Assembly (NCBI GenBank): GCA_021299175.1 | Contig: JAJTFY010000004.1 | Span: 1-34,941 of the forward strand | Source of the DNA: Chitinophagaceae bacterium | GTDB lineage: Bacteria; Bacteroidota; Bacteroidia; Chitinophagales; Chitinophagaceae | Reading direction: 5' to 3' | Length of the DNA: 34,941 nucleotides | Part shown: piece after piece, positions 26,501 through 33,758 of the stretch | Layout: every line of letters begins with the position of its first letter | Position numbering within the stretch: the stretch's first letter is position 1 | The notes under the pieces: model-generated | What the model was told of the DNA's origin: nothing | Database searches by the model: none | Seen by the model: only the letters and a program-made list of their open reading frames with translations | Position numbers and translations under genes: made by a program

Positions 26501-27000
26501 AGCAAGATGATTTTGTGCATGATTGTACCATAGATACCGATCTTGAAATCCTGATTCCTGACGAATACGTTGACCAGATTGCCGAAAGGCTGCTCTTGTA
26601 TACCCGTTTGGACAATTGCAGGGATGAAGATGAATTGCAGCGCTTTCATGATGAAATGAAAGACCGGTTTGGTCCTATTCCTGCCTGTGTGGAAGATCTT
26701 TTTATAACCGTGCGCTGCAGGAGAATGGCAGTTGAGCTTGGTTTTGAAAGAATGACCCTGAAACAGAAAACGCTGCGTTGTTATTTTGTGAACAATCCGG
26801 ATTCACCGTATTTTCATTCTGCTACATTCAATGCAATCCTCTTGCATTTGCAAACCAAGACCAACAAGAGCCATCTAAAACAAGTGGGTAAAAACTTCAT
26901 GCTGGTTACTGAGCATGTCCATGAAATGAAACAGTTGCAAACAATTCTTGAAGAAATGCTTGCAACTGTCAACGAAGTAAAGGCAGGTCCTCAGGATTAG
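23599..27000 (+). CDS. mfd: Transcription-repair coupling factor
   Basis: 1133 residues, full length for Mfd. It displaces RNA polymerase stalled at DNA damage and recruits UvrA. Domains in order: a UvrB-homology region (to about 340, with REALTRLAGG and YEPGQFAMRGGIFDIY), a CarD-like RNA polymerase-interaction domain (about 440-530, GDFVVHIDHGVGVFSGL), the RecG-like SF2 translocase with Walker A GDVGFGKTE (Lys601), DEEQ (696-699), TATPIPRTLQFSLMGARD and GRVGRSNKKAFCYLL, then a TRCF C-terminal domain that masks the UvrA-binding surface. GAAGG sits 2 bases before the ATG. The last four bases overlap the end of the convergent DUF1080 gene. Confidence 0.97.
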   Translation: MNLQFLLDGYVQSPPVQQMVEAILLPKSHKILCTKMAGSFPALLFSALYQRNELNGLNHMVILEDAEEAAYFHNDLEQLINPIDLFYFPSSFKTNKNFRIQSSSHVMLRTEALTRLAGGGNRKIIVTYPEALMEKVSTAESLSSNIISIKVNDRLDIDLVMEKLVGYGFERADFVYEPGQFAMRGGIFDIYSFGNEKPYRVELFGQDVDSIRIFDPETQLSERKLLQVNIIPNADAAHEGGEKIDLFNLIPDNTIIYTAHWQLFMDRYRDHEDNLNLYLSQAHQPTDARDTDEKHTEPDPNGFTPFERMELALEKRTIVEMAATGTIPSPDVVLSFDIAPQPSFNRQFELLIKDLKSHEAAKKQLYIFAENPKQLERLYSIFADLKAEIQFVPVPTAIHQGFIDKSRGIVVYTDHQIFQRYHKYKIKQAYNKSKAITLRALKELQPGDFVVHIDHGVGVFSGLQKVQNGGQTQEAVRIIYRDNDILYVNINSLHKISKYTGKEGTPPKVNKLGSDAWVKLKEKTKGKVKEIAFDLIKLYAERKSQQGFAHTPDNYMQTELEASFMYEDTPDQGKAIEDVKKDMESPHPMDRLVCGDVGFGKTEVAVRAAFKTCIDGRQAAILVPTTILAYQHFKTFSDRLKDFPVTVDFINRFKSAKEKKETLKKVEEGKIDIIVGTHALLGKEIKFKDLGILVIDEEQKFGVAHKEKIKTLKTNVDCLTLTATPIPRTLQFSLMGARDLSIINTPPPNRQPIQTEVLVFNQDHIRDAIYFEIERGGQVFFIHNRVSGLPEMATLIRSLCPDLSVGFAHGQLEGHELEERIFDFIHRKYDVLVCTNIVESGVDIPNVNTIIINNAHQFGLSDLHQLRGRVGRSNKKAFCYLLAPPISVLPADSRKRLQTLEQHAELGSGFQIAMRDLDIRGAGNMLGGEQSGFMIEIGFEMYQKILDEAIRELKRTSFKDVFKDEISKQDDFVHDCTIDTDLEILIPDEYVDQIAERLLLYTRLDNCRDEDELQRFHDEMKDRFGPIPACVEDLFITVRCRRMAVELGFERMTLKQKTLRCYFVNNPDSPYFHSATFNAILLHLQTKTNKSHLKQVGKNFMLVTEHVHEMKQLQTILEEMLATVNEVKAGPQD

Positions 27001-27734
27001 AGTTCCCTGATCCAAATATTCCTGAAGCTTACAAAATCACCATGGTCTTGGATCATGATGGGCTCCTTGGCAGCATGTGGCTTGTATTCTGGTATCCCAA
27101 TGTATTCTGTTGCTCCCCAAATGGTTGCATTGTTTTGAACGAGGACCCCATTGTGGATTACAGTAATTCTTGCTTGCGATTGAAGTTTTCCCTCTGCACT
27201 GAATTTGGGAGCGATGAAAATCACATCATAGGTCTGCCATTCTCCAGGAGGTCTGCTGGCATTGGCCAATGGGATCAGTTGTTTGTATATGCTTCCTACC
27301 TGACCGTTGGAGTAGGTCTTGTTGTTGTAGTTGTCAAGCACCTGTAACTCATACCTTCCCATCAGGAAGATACCACTGTTTCCCCTTCCTTGTCCTTCTC
27401 CTTTTACCACCGATGGGGTGCGCCATTCAATGTGCAGCTGGCAGTCACCAAATCCTTTTTTTGTGGTGATGCCACCACTCCCTCTCTTAACTGTCATGGC
27501 ATTGTCTTCCAATGTCCATTCAACTGGTCCCTTGCTCCCGTTCCATGCAGAAAAATCCTTTCCGTTGAAAAGAACGATGGCGTCTGATGGTGCGTCCTGT
27601 GCTGTTTTTCCAGGCTGTACGATGGCGGGTACCGGATCCCATAGTTCTGTCAGTTTAGGATCCCCGGAATGAGCTTGTGAAAAGGCAGCGATGCAAGCGG
27701 TAAGCGCTAAAAAGGCTGAAAAGAACTTTTTCAT
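26997..27734 (-). CDS. Secreted DUF1080 (3-keto-disaccharide hydrolase-like) protein
   Basis: 245 residues with a signal peptide (KKFFSAFLALTACIAAFSQA, cut near residue 21). The rest is one DUF1080 domain, a concanavalin-like jelly roll: IVLFNGKDFSAWNG, FGDCQLHIEWRTP, GRGNSGIFLMGRYELQVLDNY, then PPGEWQTYDVIFIAP, and IMIQDHGDFVSFRNIWIREL at the end. Members of this family hydrolyse 3-keto-glycosides formed by periplasmic dehydrogenases in Bacteroidota; the exact sugar is unknown here, and no dehydrogenase partner is in the window. The stop codons of this gene and mfd interlock within TTAG. It is transcribed alone and divergently from apaG. Confidence 0.9.
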   Translation of the reverse strand: MKKFFSAFLALTACIAAFSQAHSGDPKLTELWDPVPAIVQPGKTAQDAPSDAIVLFNGKDFSAWNGSKGPVEWTLEDNAMTVKRGSGGITTKKGFGDCQLHIEWRTPSVVKGEGQGRGNSGIFLMGRYELQVLDNYNNKTYSNGQVGSIYKQLIPLANASRPPGEWQTYDVIFIAPKFSAEGKLQSQARITVIHNGVLVQNNATIWGATEYIGIPEYKPHAAKEPIMIQDHGDFVSFRNIWIREL

Positions 27735-27827
27735 GATAGAATTGTTGTTAACTGTAAGAAAGGTTAAAGTAATGCGTTGTCAAGTTACAAAAATTATGTT
27801 CTGTATTTTTTGATTGAGGATAATTTT

Positions 27828-27835
27828 TATATTTG
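27828..27835 (+). promoter_or_regulatory. -7 box TATATTTG before apaG
   Basis: Exact TAnnTTTG match 14 bases before the apaG ATG. A TTTG at 27809-27812 is only 15 bases upstream, shorter than the usual spacing. Confidence 0.55.
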
Positions 27836-27849
27836 AGTAAATCAGTAAA

Positions 27850-28236
27850 ATGGAGTCTAAGGTTACCGAAGGCATCAACATCATTGTAGAGCAATTCTAC
27901 CAACCGGATTATTCGAATCCTGTGCTCCATGAATTTATGTTTGCTTACAGGATTACCATTGAGAACAACAATGCTTTTCCGGTTCAACTCCTTCGCCGCC
28001 ATTGGTTTATACATGACAGCAATACCGAACAGAAGGAAGTGGAGGGAGAAGGTGTCATCGGAGTTCAACCTATCATCAAACCCCATGAGCAGTACCAGTA
28101 CATTTCCGGCTGCAACCTGAAGTCAGAACTGGGCAAGATGTTTGGAACCTATCTGATGGAAAATGTCAATACCAAACAGCGGTTTCAGGTAAAGATTCCT
28201 GTATTTCAACTAGAGGCACCCAGCAAAAGAAATTAA
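27850..28236 (+). CDS. apaG: ApaG protein
   Basis: 128 residues, one ApaG/DUF525 domain with a fibronectin-III-like fold. Signatures are FAYRITIENNNAFPVQLLRRHWFIHDSN, GEGVIGVQPIIKPHEQYQYISGC and GTYLMEN. In enterics apaG mutants affect Co2+/Mg2+ efflux, and homologous domains bind partner proteins; the molecular role in Bacteroidota is not known. The N-terminal YxPxxSNP stretch is also conserved in the family. It may be cotranscribed with the desaturase 64 bases downstream, although that gene has its own -7 box. Confidence 0.93.
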   Translation: MESKVTEGINIIVEQFYQPDYSNPVLHEFMFAYRITIENNNAFPVQLLRRHWFIHDSNTEQKEVEGEGVIGVQPIIKPHEQYQYISGCNLKSELGKMFGTYLMENVNTKQRFQVKIPVFQLEAPSKRN

Positions 28237-28258
28237 CTGCGGCTATTGGTACATGGTG

Positions 28259-28266
28259 TAAATTTG
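28259..28266 (+). promoter_or_regulatory. -7 box TAAATTTG before the desaturase gene
   Basis: Exact TAnnTTTG match with a 34-base gap to the ATG, giving a leader near 30 bases. No convincing -33 element. Confidence 0.45.
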
Positions 28267-28300
28267 CATATTCGTTTATTCTTTAAGGCAATAGATTTTT

Positions 28301-29389
28301 ATGGGATACAAGGTTACGTTCAACAACAAGAACAAGGTTTTTTTCAATGCATTGAAGGCTGAGGTTGATGCCTATTTCGAACGCAATAGCATGAAGAAAA
28401 CGGGCAACTGGAAGCTTTATGGCAAAACAATGATCCTGCTTCCATCAGCCATTGGTATCTATATGGCACTGATGATGGTCGATATGCATTGGGCTTTTTC
28501 CTCCCTGCTTTGGGTTGTATTTGGGCTCAACATGGCTGCCATTGGCTTCAACGTGATGCATGATGCCTGTCATGGCAGTTTCTCCACCAAAGGTTGGGTC
28601 AATGATATTTTTGGGCTTACCCATAATTTTCTTGGGGGTAATGCATTCATGTGGAAGTTGAAACACAATATCATTCACCATACTTATACCAATGTTGATG
28701 GCGTGGATGATGACATCAACAACATGCCATTCATGCGTCAATGTTCTACCCAGCCATGGAAACCCATGCACAAGTACCAGAGCGTGTACATGTTTGCCTT
28801 GTATGGTTTCACGTCATTGTTTATGTTCCTGATGGATTATACCAAATATTTCTCCAAAAAAATTCATACCACCCCTTTGAAGAAAATGGAAACCATAGAC
28901 CATGTGGTGTTCTGGACCGGTAAGATGTTCTTCATTGCTTTCTATATTGTTGTGCCGGTTTTGATGATTGGCTGGCAGGCATGGCTGATTGGGTTTGTGA
29001 TCAGTCAGTTTACCTTGGGTGTTACCATTGCAGTGGTCTTTCAATTGGCACATGTTGTAGAGCATGCTGAGTTTGAAGCGGCTGGTGTGGATCCGGTAAA
29101 AATTGAAAATGAGTGGGCGATTCACCAGGTGAAAACAACCGCTAATTTTGCTTTCTCCAACAGGATTGTTACCTGGTTTGTTGGTGGATTGAATTATCAG
29201 ATTGAACACCACCTTTTTCCAAGGATCAGCCATATTCACTATCCTGCTATCAGCGAAATTGTAAAACAGACCTGTGAGCAGTTTGATCTTTATTACAATT
29301 ATTTCCCCACCACAAGGGCAGCGATTGCCTCACATGTAAGGTTCATGCATACCATGGGGCAACGCCCACAACCTTACCTGGGTTTATAA
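28301..29389 (+). CDS. Membrane fatty acid desaturase (front-end type)
   Basis: 362 residues. Integral-membrane di-iron desaturase that introduces double bonds in acyl chains. The three histidine boxes are intact: HDACH (87-91), HNIIHH (122-127), and QIEHH (300-304). Gln in the first place of the third box is the mark of the delta-5/6-type (front-end) group. No N-terminal cytochrome b5 domain is present, so electrons must come from another protein. Four to five hydrophobic helices lie between the boxes. The start at 28301 agrees with the promoter. The 3' end overlaps gldB on the other strand by 16 bases, the longest convergent overlap here. Substrate chain and regiospecificity are unknown. 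Confidence 0.93.
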   Translation: MGYKVTFNNKNKVFFNALKAEVDAYFERNSMKKTGNWKLYGKTMILLPSAIGIYMALMMVDMHWAFSSLLWVVFGLNMAAIGFNVMHDACHGSFSTKGWVNDIFGLTHNFLGGNAFMWKLKHNIIHHTYTNVDGVDDDINNMPFMRQCSTQPWKPMHKYQSVYMFALYGFTSLFMFLMDYTKYFSKKIHTTPLKKMETIDHVVFWTGKMFFIAFYIVVPVLMIGWQAWLIGFVISQFTLGVTIAVVFQLAHVVEHAEFEAAGVDPVKIENEWAIHQVKTTANFAFSNRIVTWFVGGLNYQIEHHLFPRISHIHYPAISEIVKQTCEQFDLYYNYFPTTRAAIASHVRFMHTMGQRPQPYLGL

Positions 29390-30432
29390 CTAGCACCAGA
29401 AAGAATTTTATTGGCATCCAGCGCAAGCAGTTCATTGAGCCTTGTGTCTGGATGTTTTTTCATGTAGGCCCTGATGAGCTGTCTTCCAGTATAAAGAGAA
29501 ATAAAACCAGGTGAACCCCATCCTAATTCATCGGTGGATGGCCCATCTGTGACAAAGGAACGCATCTTCAACAGATCTTTTTCAAACAGCAGGTTGTTTT
29601 CATTGAAGTAGTTCCAGATGAATCCTTCGCTTTTTTTCACTGCTTCTAATTGTGTTGATGTATAGCCAAATTTAATCTCCTCTTTTTCATCCGGCAAGAG
29701 CAGGTCGAGCAAGTACATGCGTTTTCCATGGTCTGCCATAATGGCCAGCATTGATTCACCAGCCTGAAGTGGGGTATAAATATCATCGATGATATTTTTC
29801 ATGCAATTCACAGCGATATTGTCTGTATCAAACTTCCTGGAGATGTATTCAGGGTAGAGTTGCATGCCTGCCTCGCTTTTGTAGACCATTGAATTTCCGC
29901 CAAGGTGCAATTGCAGTCCTGCGCAGAGGCCAAATGTTGTGATGATGTCTCCGGATCCTCCGGTTTGACCATACGCAAAAGCATCGATGGGGCCAATGAA
30001 AGTGATGAATGCTTCAGGCAAACGGTAGGAGGGAAAATAATATTTTACGTATTTCAGTCCCTCTTCAATGTCCGATTTTGCTGCATTGATGCCTTTCTCA
30101 ATTTTTTGTGCAGAATCATAGATGGGTCTGTAGTCCCTCAAAAATGCTTTGATCGCCATATCCCATTGGGAAGTATCCTTTCCCTCGAGCCCTAGTATTT
30201 TTCCTGTAAAATCATTTAAAAAATCATGGTAATCAACCCTTAGTTTTTCAAATCCCCCGTCAAGATCGTTGGTGTCGAGTGCAAAAAAATCTTTTTCAAA
30301 ACGCTGCATTTTCAGGTTGATCTTGATATGGCTGACATCAGGTTTGGCAGGGCTTTCATCACAGCCAGAGAACAATAAGCCTGCAATAAAAACCAGGGCA
30401 ACCATCAAAGGGTTTCGCATGCTCAACTTCAT
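29374..30432 (-). CDS. gldB: GldB-family gliding motility lipoprotein
   Basis: 352 residues. A signal peptide ends in lipobox FSGC, so Cys24 is the lipidated residue, followed by Asp-Glu. The mature protein matches GldB: the FEKDFFALDTNDLDGGFEKL stretch, then FLRDYRPIYDSAQKI, YFPSYRLPEAFITFIGP, and SEGFIWNYFNENNLL with GPSTDELGWGSPGFISLYTGRQLIRAYM. GldB is required for gliding in Flavobacterium johnsoniae, though its biochemical role is unclear and homologs occur widely in Bacteroidota with T9SS. The acidic residues after the cysteine could act as a surface-export signal, as reported for some Bacteroidota lipoproteins (inference). A start at the internal ATG 30420 is also possible. No other gld gene is adjacent. 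Confidence 0.88.
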   Translation of the reverse strand: MKLSMRNPLMVALVFIAGLLFSGCDESPAKPDVSHIKINLKMQRFEKDFFALDTNDLDGGFEKLRVDYHDFLNDFTGKILGLEGKDTSQWDMAIKAFLRDYRPIYDSAQKIEKGINAAKSDIEEGLKYVKYYFPSYRLPEAFITFIGPIDAFAYGQTGGSGDIITTFGLCAGLQLHLGGNSMVYKSEAGMQLYPEYISRKFDTDNIAVNCMKNIIDDIYTPLQAGESMLAIMADHGKRMYLLDLLLPDEKEEIKFGYTSTQLEAVKKSEGFIWNYFNENNLLFEKDLLKMRSFVTDGPSTDELGWGSPGFISLYTGRQLIRAYMKKHPDTRLNELLALDANKILSGASYKPR

Positions 30433-30534
30433 TTGTATTCAGTTTTGGTCAATAAAAATAATCATTCTGGCATTGACACTCCCATGGCATTTTCTTTTTA
30501 ACAAAAATTCCCTTTAATTCCTCAATTTTGCTCC

Positions 30535-32247
30535 ATGAAGATTTACATCGCCCAACAGAATTACCATATTGGAAATTTTATCCTCAACAGGGACAAAATT
30601 ATCCAAGCTGTTGAGGAGGGGAGAAAAGCTGGTGCAGATTTGGTTGTCTTTTCTGAACTATCAGTATGTGGTTATCCGCCCCGGGACTTTTTGGAGTTTG
30701 AGGATTTTATGCAGCAAACAGAAAAGACCATTCAGGAGATTGCACAGCACAGCCATGGCATAGGTATCATTGTAGGTGCGCCCACGCCAAACCCACAACC
30801 AGAGGGAAAGCATCTTTTGAACTCAGCCTTGTTGCTTTACAATGGAGAAGTACAGGGAATTGCCAGCAAGAGTTTGCTGCCCAATTACGATGTGTTTGAT
30901 GAATACCGGTATTTTGAGCCCGCATACAGTTGGCAGTGCATTGAATTCATGGGCAAAAAACTGGCCATCACCATTTGCGAGGACATCTGGAACCTGGGCG
31001 ATAATCCGCTTTACAGGGTCTGCCCCATGGATGAATTGATGAAGCAAGTACCTGATCTGATGATTAACCTTTCCGCTTCTCCTTTTGACTATGATCATGA
31101 TGAGGACCGCAAAGAAGTGATCCGCCTGAATGTTAAGAAATACAAGCTGCCCATGATTTATTGCAACGCAGTGGGTGCACAGACTGAAATTGTTTTTGAT
31201 GGCGGCAGCCTGGTATGTGCAGACAATGCAGCACTTGTTGCCGAGATGAAATATTTTGAGGAGGACTATTTGTTGGTGGATACTGAAAGCCTGCTGGGAC
31301 AGCTTGACAAAGCAGATATGGGTAGTCATCATTTGATGACCGCAGACATGCGGGTTGCTAAAACAGATGATCCCGATACCATCATCGCTTACCTCACAAA
31401 AGAGAACAACATCGCACAGGTAAAAGCTGCAATGGTATTGGGCATCCGCGATTATTTTTCCAAAATGGGTTTTACAAAAGCCATCCTTGGATCAAGTGGT
31501 GGTATTGATTCTGCCGTGGTGCTTACCCTTGCGGTTGAGGCTTTGGGGAAGGACAATGTTACTGCTGTATTGATGCCCTCCGGTTTTTCCAGTAGCCACT
31601 CAGTAGATGACGCGGTTGCGCTCAGTAAGCAATTGGGTAATCCTTACCATGTTGTGCCGATACAATCTGTGTACGAAGCCATCCTTGGTTCATTGGATCC
31701 TTTGTTTGCTGGCACTGCCTTCGGACTGGCGGAGGAGAACATGCAAAGCCGCAGCAGGGGAAATATCCTCATGGCCATCGCCAATAAATTTGGCCATGTA
31801 TTGCTCAATACCTCCAACAAAAGCGAACTGGCTACAGGTTACGGAACCCTGTATGGAGATATGGCAGGTGGGTTGAGTGTTATCGGTGATTTGTACAAAA
31901 CACAGGTATATGCCCTGGCACAGTACCTCAATCGCCATGAAGAAATCATTCCCAATCATATCCTCACCAAGGCTCCTTCAGCAGAGCTGAGGCCCAATCA
32001 AAAGGATAGTGATAGTCTTCCTGAATATGATGTACTCGACAGGATCCTCTATCTCTATATCGAACGGCGGAAAGATCTTACAGACATCATTGCCGCTGGG
32101 TTTGATGAAGCGCTGGTAAAACGGGCCTTGAAACTGGTCAATGCCAGTGAATACAAACGGAACCAGTTTTGCCCCATCATCAGGGTCAGTACCAAAGCCT
32201 TTGGCGTGGGAAGAAGGTTCCCGATTGTTGCAAAATACCTCAGTTAG
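30535..32247 (+). CDS. nadE: Glutamine-dependent NAD+ synthetase
   Basis: 570 residues; converts deamido-NAD to NAD with ATP, using ammonia from glutamine. The N-terminal nitrilase-like glutaminase domain has the catalytic triad Glu41 (VVFSELSVCGYP), Lys112 (SKSLLPNYDVFDEYRYFEP) and Cys148 (ITICEDIWN). The C-terminal synthetase domain has the P-loop SGGIDS (321-326), NLLNTSNKSE-like NTSNKSELATGYGTLYGD, and KAPSAELRPNQKDSDSLPEYDVLD. It ends in VGRRFPIVAKYLS. The ATG lies 4 bases after a one-mismatch -7 box (CAATTTTG, 30523-30530), so this message may be leaderless. It is divergent from gldB and probably cotranscribed with rsgA (26-base gap). Confidence 0.96.
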   Translation: MKIYIAQQNYHIGNFILNRDKIIQAVEEGRKAGADLVVFSELSVCGYPPRDFLEFEDFMQQTEKTIQEIAQHSHGIGIIVGAPTPNPQPEGKHLLNSALLLYNGEVQGIASKSLLPNYDVFDEYRYFEPAYSWQCIEFMGKKLAITICEDIWNLGDNPLYRVCPMDELMKQVPDLMINLSASPFDYDHDEDRKEVIRLNVKKYKLPMIYCNAVGAQTEIVFDGGSLVCADNAALVAEMKYFEEDYLLVDTESLLGQLDKADMGSHHLMTADMRVAKTDDPDTIIAYLTKENNIAQVKAAMVLGIRDYFSKMGFTKAILGSSGGIDSAVVLTLAVEALGKDNVTAVLMPSGFSSSHSVDDAVALSKQLGNPYHVVPIQSVYEAILGSLDPLFAGTAFGLAEENMQSRSRGNILMAIANKFGHVLLNTSNKSELATGYGTLYGDMAGGLSVIGDLYKTQVYALAQYLNRHEEIIPNHILTKAPSAELRPNQKDSDSLPEYDVLDRILYLYIERRKDLTDIIAAGFDEALVKRALKLVNASEYKRNQFCPIIRVSTKAFGVGRRFPIVAKYLS

Positions 32248-32273
32248 CACGATATGTTTACCTTGCAGCAAGA

Positions 32274-33200
32274 ATGAAGGGAACCATCTATAAATCAACA
32301 GGAAGCTGGTACTCCGTAAAAGGAGAGGACCATGCTTTTTACAAGGCGAGGCTGAAGGGTAAATTCAAAATGGATGGTATCACTTCAACAAATCCCATAG
32401 CTGTCGGCGATGAGGTTGCCTTTGAAATGGAGGATGAATTGGAAAACCGGGTCATGATCACGGATCTTTTTCCCAGAAGAAATTACGTCAACAGGATCTC
32501 TCCCGCCAACAGGAGGATGCACCATATCATTGCATCCAACCTGGACCAGTCTTTGTTGGTGGCCACACTCAAAGATCCGCGCACTTCTGTGGGTTTCATA
32601 GACCGCTTTCTGGTTACCTGCGAAGCCTTTCACATACCTGCCATTGTATTGTTCAACAAAGCTGATATTTATGGGGAGCAGGAGATGGCGCTGTTTGAAG
32701 AACGAAAGGCCATGTATGAAGGTGTTGGCTATAGGGTTCTTTTGACTTCTGTCAGAACAAAGGAAGGAATTGATGTGCTGAGGGATGTTCTGCATGATAA
32801 GATGACCCTGATCAGTGGACATTCAGGTGTTGGAAAATCAAGCCTGATCAATGAGATCCTGGAAAATGAAAACATCCGTACCAGTGAGGTCAGTGATTGG
32901 AGTGGAAAGGGAATGCATACCACCACATTTGCAGAAATGTATGATCTCCCCAAGGGCGGAAGACTGATTGACACGCCGGGCATGCGGGAGTTTGCCATTG
33001 CAGATATTTCAAAACAAGAGCTCTCCCATTATTTTCCTGAAATGAGGGCCGTCATGAACGATTGCCAGTTCAATGATTGCATGCACATCAACGAACCGGG
33101 TTGTGCAGTCAAGAAAGCAGTCATGAAAGGAGAAATCCATGAGGAGCGTTATGTCAGTTATCTCACCATCCTGGACAGCATCCAGGACAAGCAGTGGTGA
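32274..33200 (+). CDS. rsgA: Ribosome small subunit-dependent GTPase A
   Basis: 308 residues, 30S subunit maturation factor. An N-terminal OB fold (about 1-70, KGTIYKSTGSWYSV and GDEVAFEME) leads into a circularly permuted GTPase: G4 NKAD comes first, then G1 GHSGVGKSS, G2 region with TT, and G3 DTPGMREF. A C-terminal zinc knuckle follows, CQFNDCMHINEPGC. The frame is open further upstream to 32169, but that part lies inside nadE; the ATG at 32274 gives the normal N-terminus. It follows nadE by 26 bases and ends 3 bases before the stop of the convergent carbonic-anhydrase-like gene. Confidence 0.96.
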   Translation: MKGTIYKSTGSWYSVKGEDHAFYKARLKGKFKMDGITSTNPIAVGDEVAFEMEDELENRVMITDLFPRRNYVNRISPANRRMHHIIASNLDQSLLVATLKDPRTSVGFIDRFLVTCEAFHIPAIVLFNKADIYGEQEMALFEERKAMYEGVGYRVLLTSVRTKEGIDVLRDVLHDKMTLISGHSGVGKSSLINEILENENIRTSEVSDWSGKGMHTTTFAEMYDLPKGGRLIDTPGMREFAIADISKQELSHYFPEMRAVMNDCQFNDCMHINEPGCAVKKAVMKGEIHEERYVSYLTILDSIQDKQW

Positions 33201-33221
33201 TCCTTATTTGAACCAACTGCT
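33190..33221. repeat. Imperfect inverted repeat over the rsgA and gamma-CA gene ends
   Basis: AGCAGTGGT (33190-33198) pairs with ACC-A-ACTGCT (33212-33221) with one bulged A; the loop is 13 bases. Both stop codons lie within it. No U-tract follows on either strand, so terminator function is uncertain. Confidence 0.4.
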
Positions 33222-33716
33222 GTACATCGAATAATTGTTGGCAATCCTCTCTATCTCTCCGCTGATTTTTTCGGGTGAAATATCTTTCACTTTTTTTGCA
33301 GGTACGCCAGCAAAAATTGAACCTTCGGGTACAATGGTGCCTTCCAATACAACTGCTCCTGCTGCAATGATGGAGTTGCTGCCAATGACAGCCCTGTCCA
33401 TCACGATCGCACCCATCCCAATCAACACATTATCATGTACTGTGCAACCATGAACAATGGCAGCATGTCCGATGCTCACATTGTTTCCGATGCTGGTTGG
33501 ATTTTTTTCGTAGGTACAGTGGATGACAGCATTGTCCTGGATGTTGACCCTGTTGCCGATGCTGATGCCATTTACATCGCCACGGACCACGGCATTGAAC
33601 CAGATGCTGCAATGGGCCCCCATGCGCACATCGCCAACAATGGTGGCATTGGGTGCAATGAATACATCTTCACCAAACGAAGGGGAAATACCTTTTACAG
33701 GGAGAATGACCGGCAT
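33204..33716 (-). CDS. Gamma-carbonic-anhydrase-like hexapeptide-repeat protein
   Basis: 170 residues, left-handed beta-helix of the YrdA/PaaY/gamma-CA type, normally a trimer. The three metal-binding histidines are at His66 (DNAVIHCT), His84 and His89 (SIGHAAIVHGC). Hexapeptide repeats run from APNATIVGDVRMG to VVLEGTIVPEGSIFAGVPAKKV, and a short amphipathic helix ends the chain. The ligands make carbonic anhydrase or another metal-dependent hydrolase activity possible, though many family members lack measured activity. The frame stays open upstream to 34013, but that part runs antisense into the aminotransferase gene; the ATG at 33716 gives the family start (MPVILPVKG). Confidence 0.92.
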   Translation of the reverse strand: MPVILPVKGISPSFGEDVFIAPNATIVGDVRMGAHCSIWFNAVVRGDVNGISIGNRVNIQDNAVIHCTYEKNPTSIGNNVSIGHAAIVHGCTVHDNVLIGMGAIVMDRAVIGSNSIIAAGAVVLEGTIVPEGSIFAGVPAKKVKDISPEKISGEIERIANNYSMYSSWFK

Positions 33717-33758
33717 ATTTTTTCTTAAAGTTATCGCATATTGTGGAACTTTGCCTTC

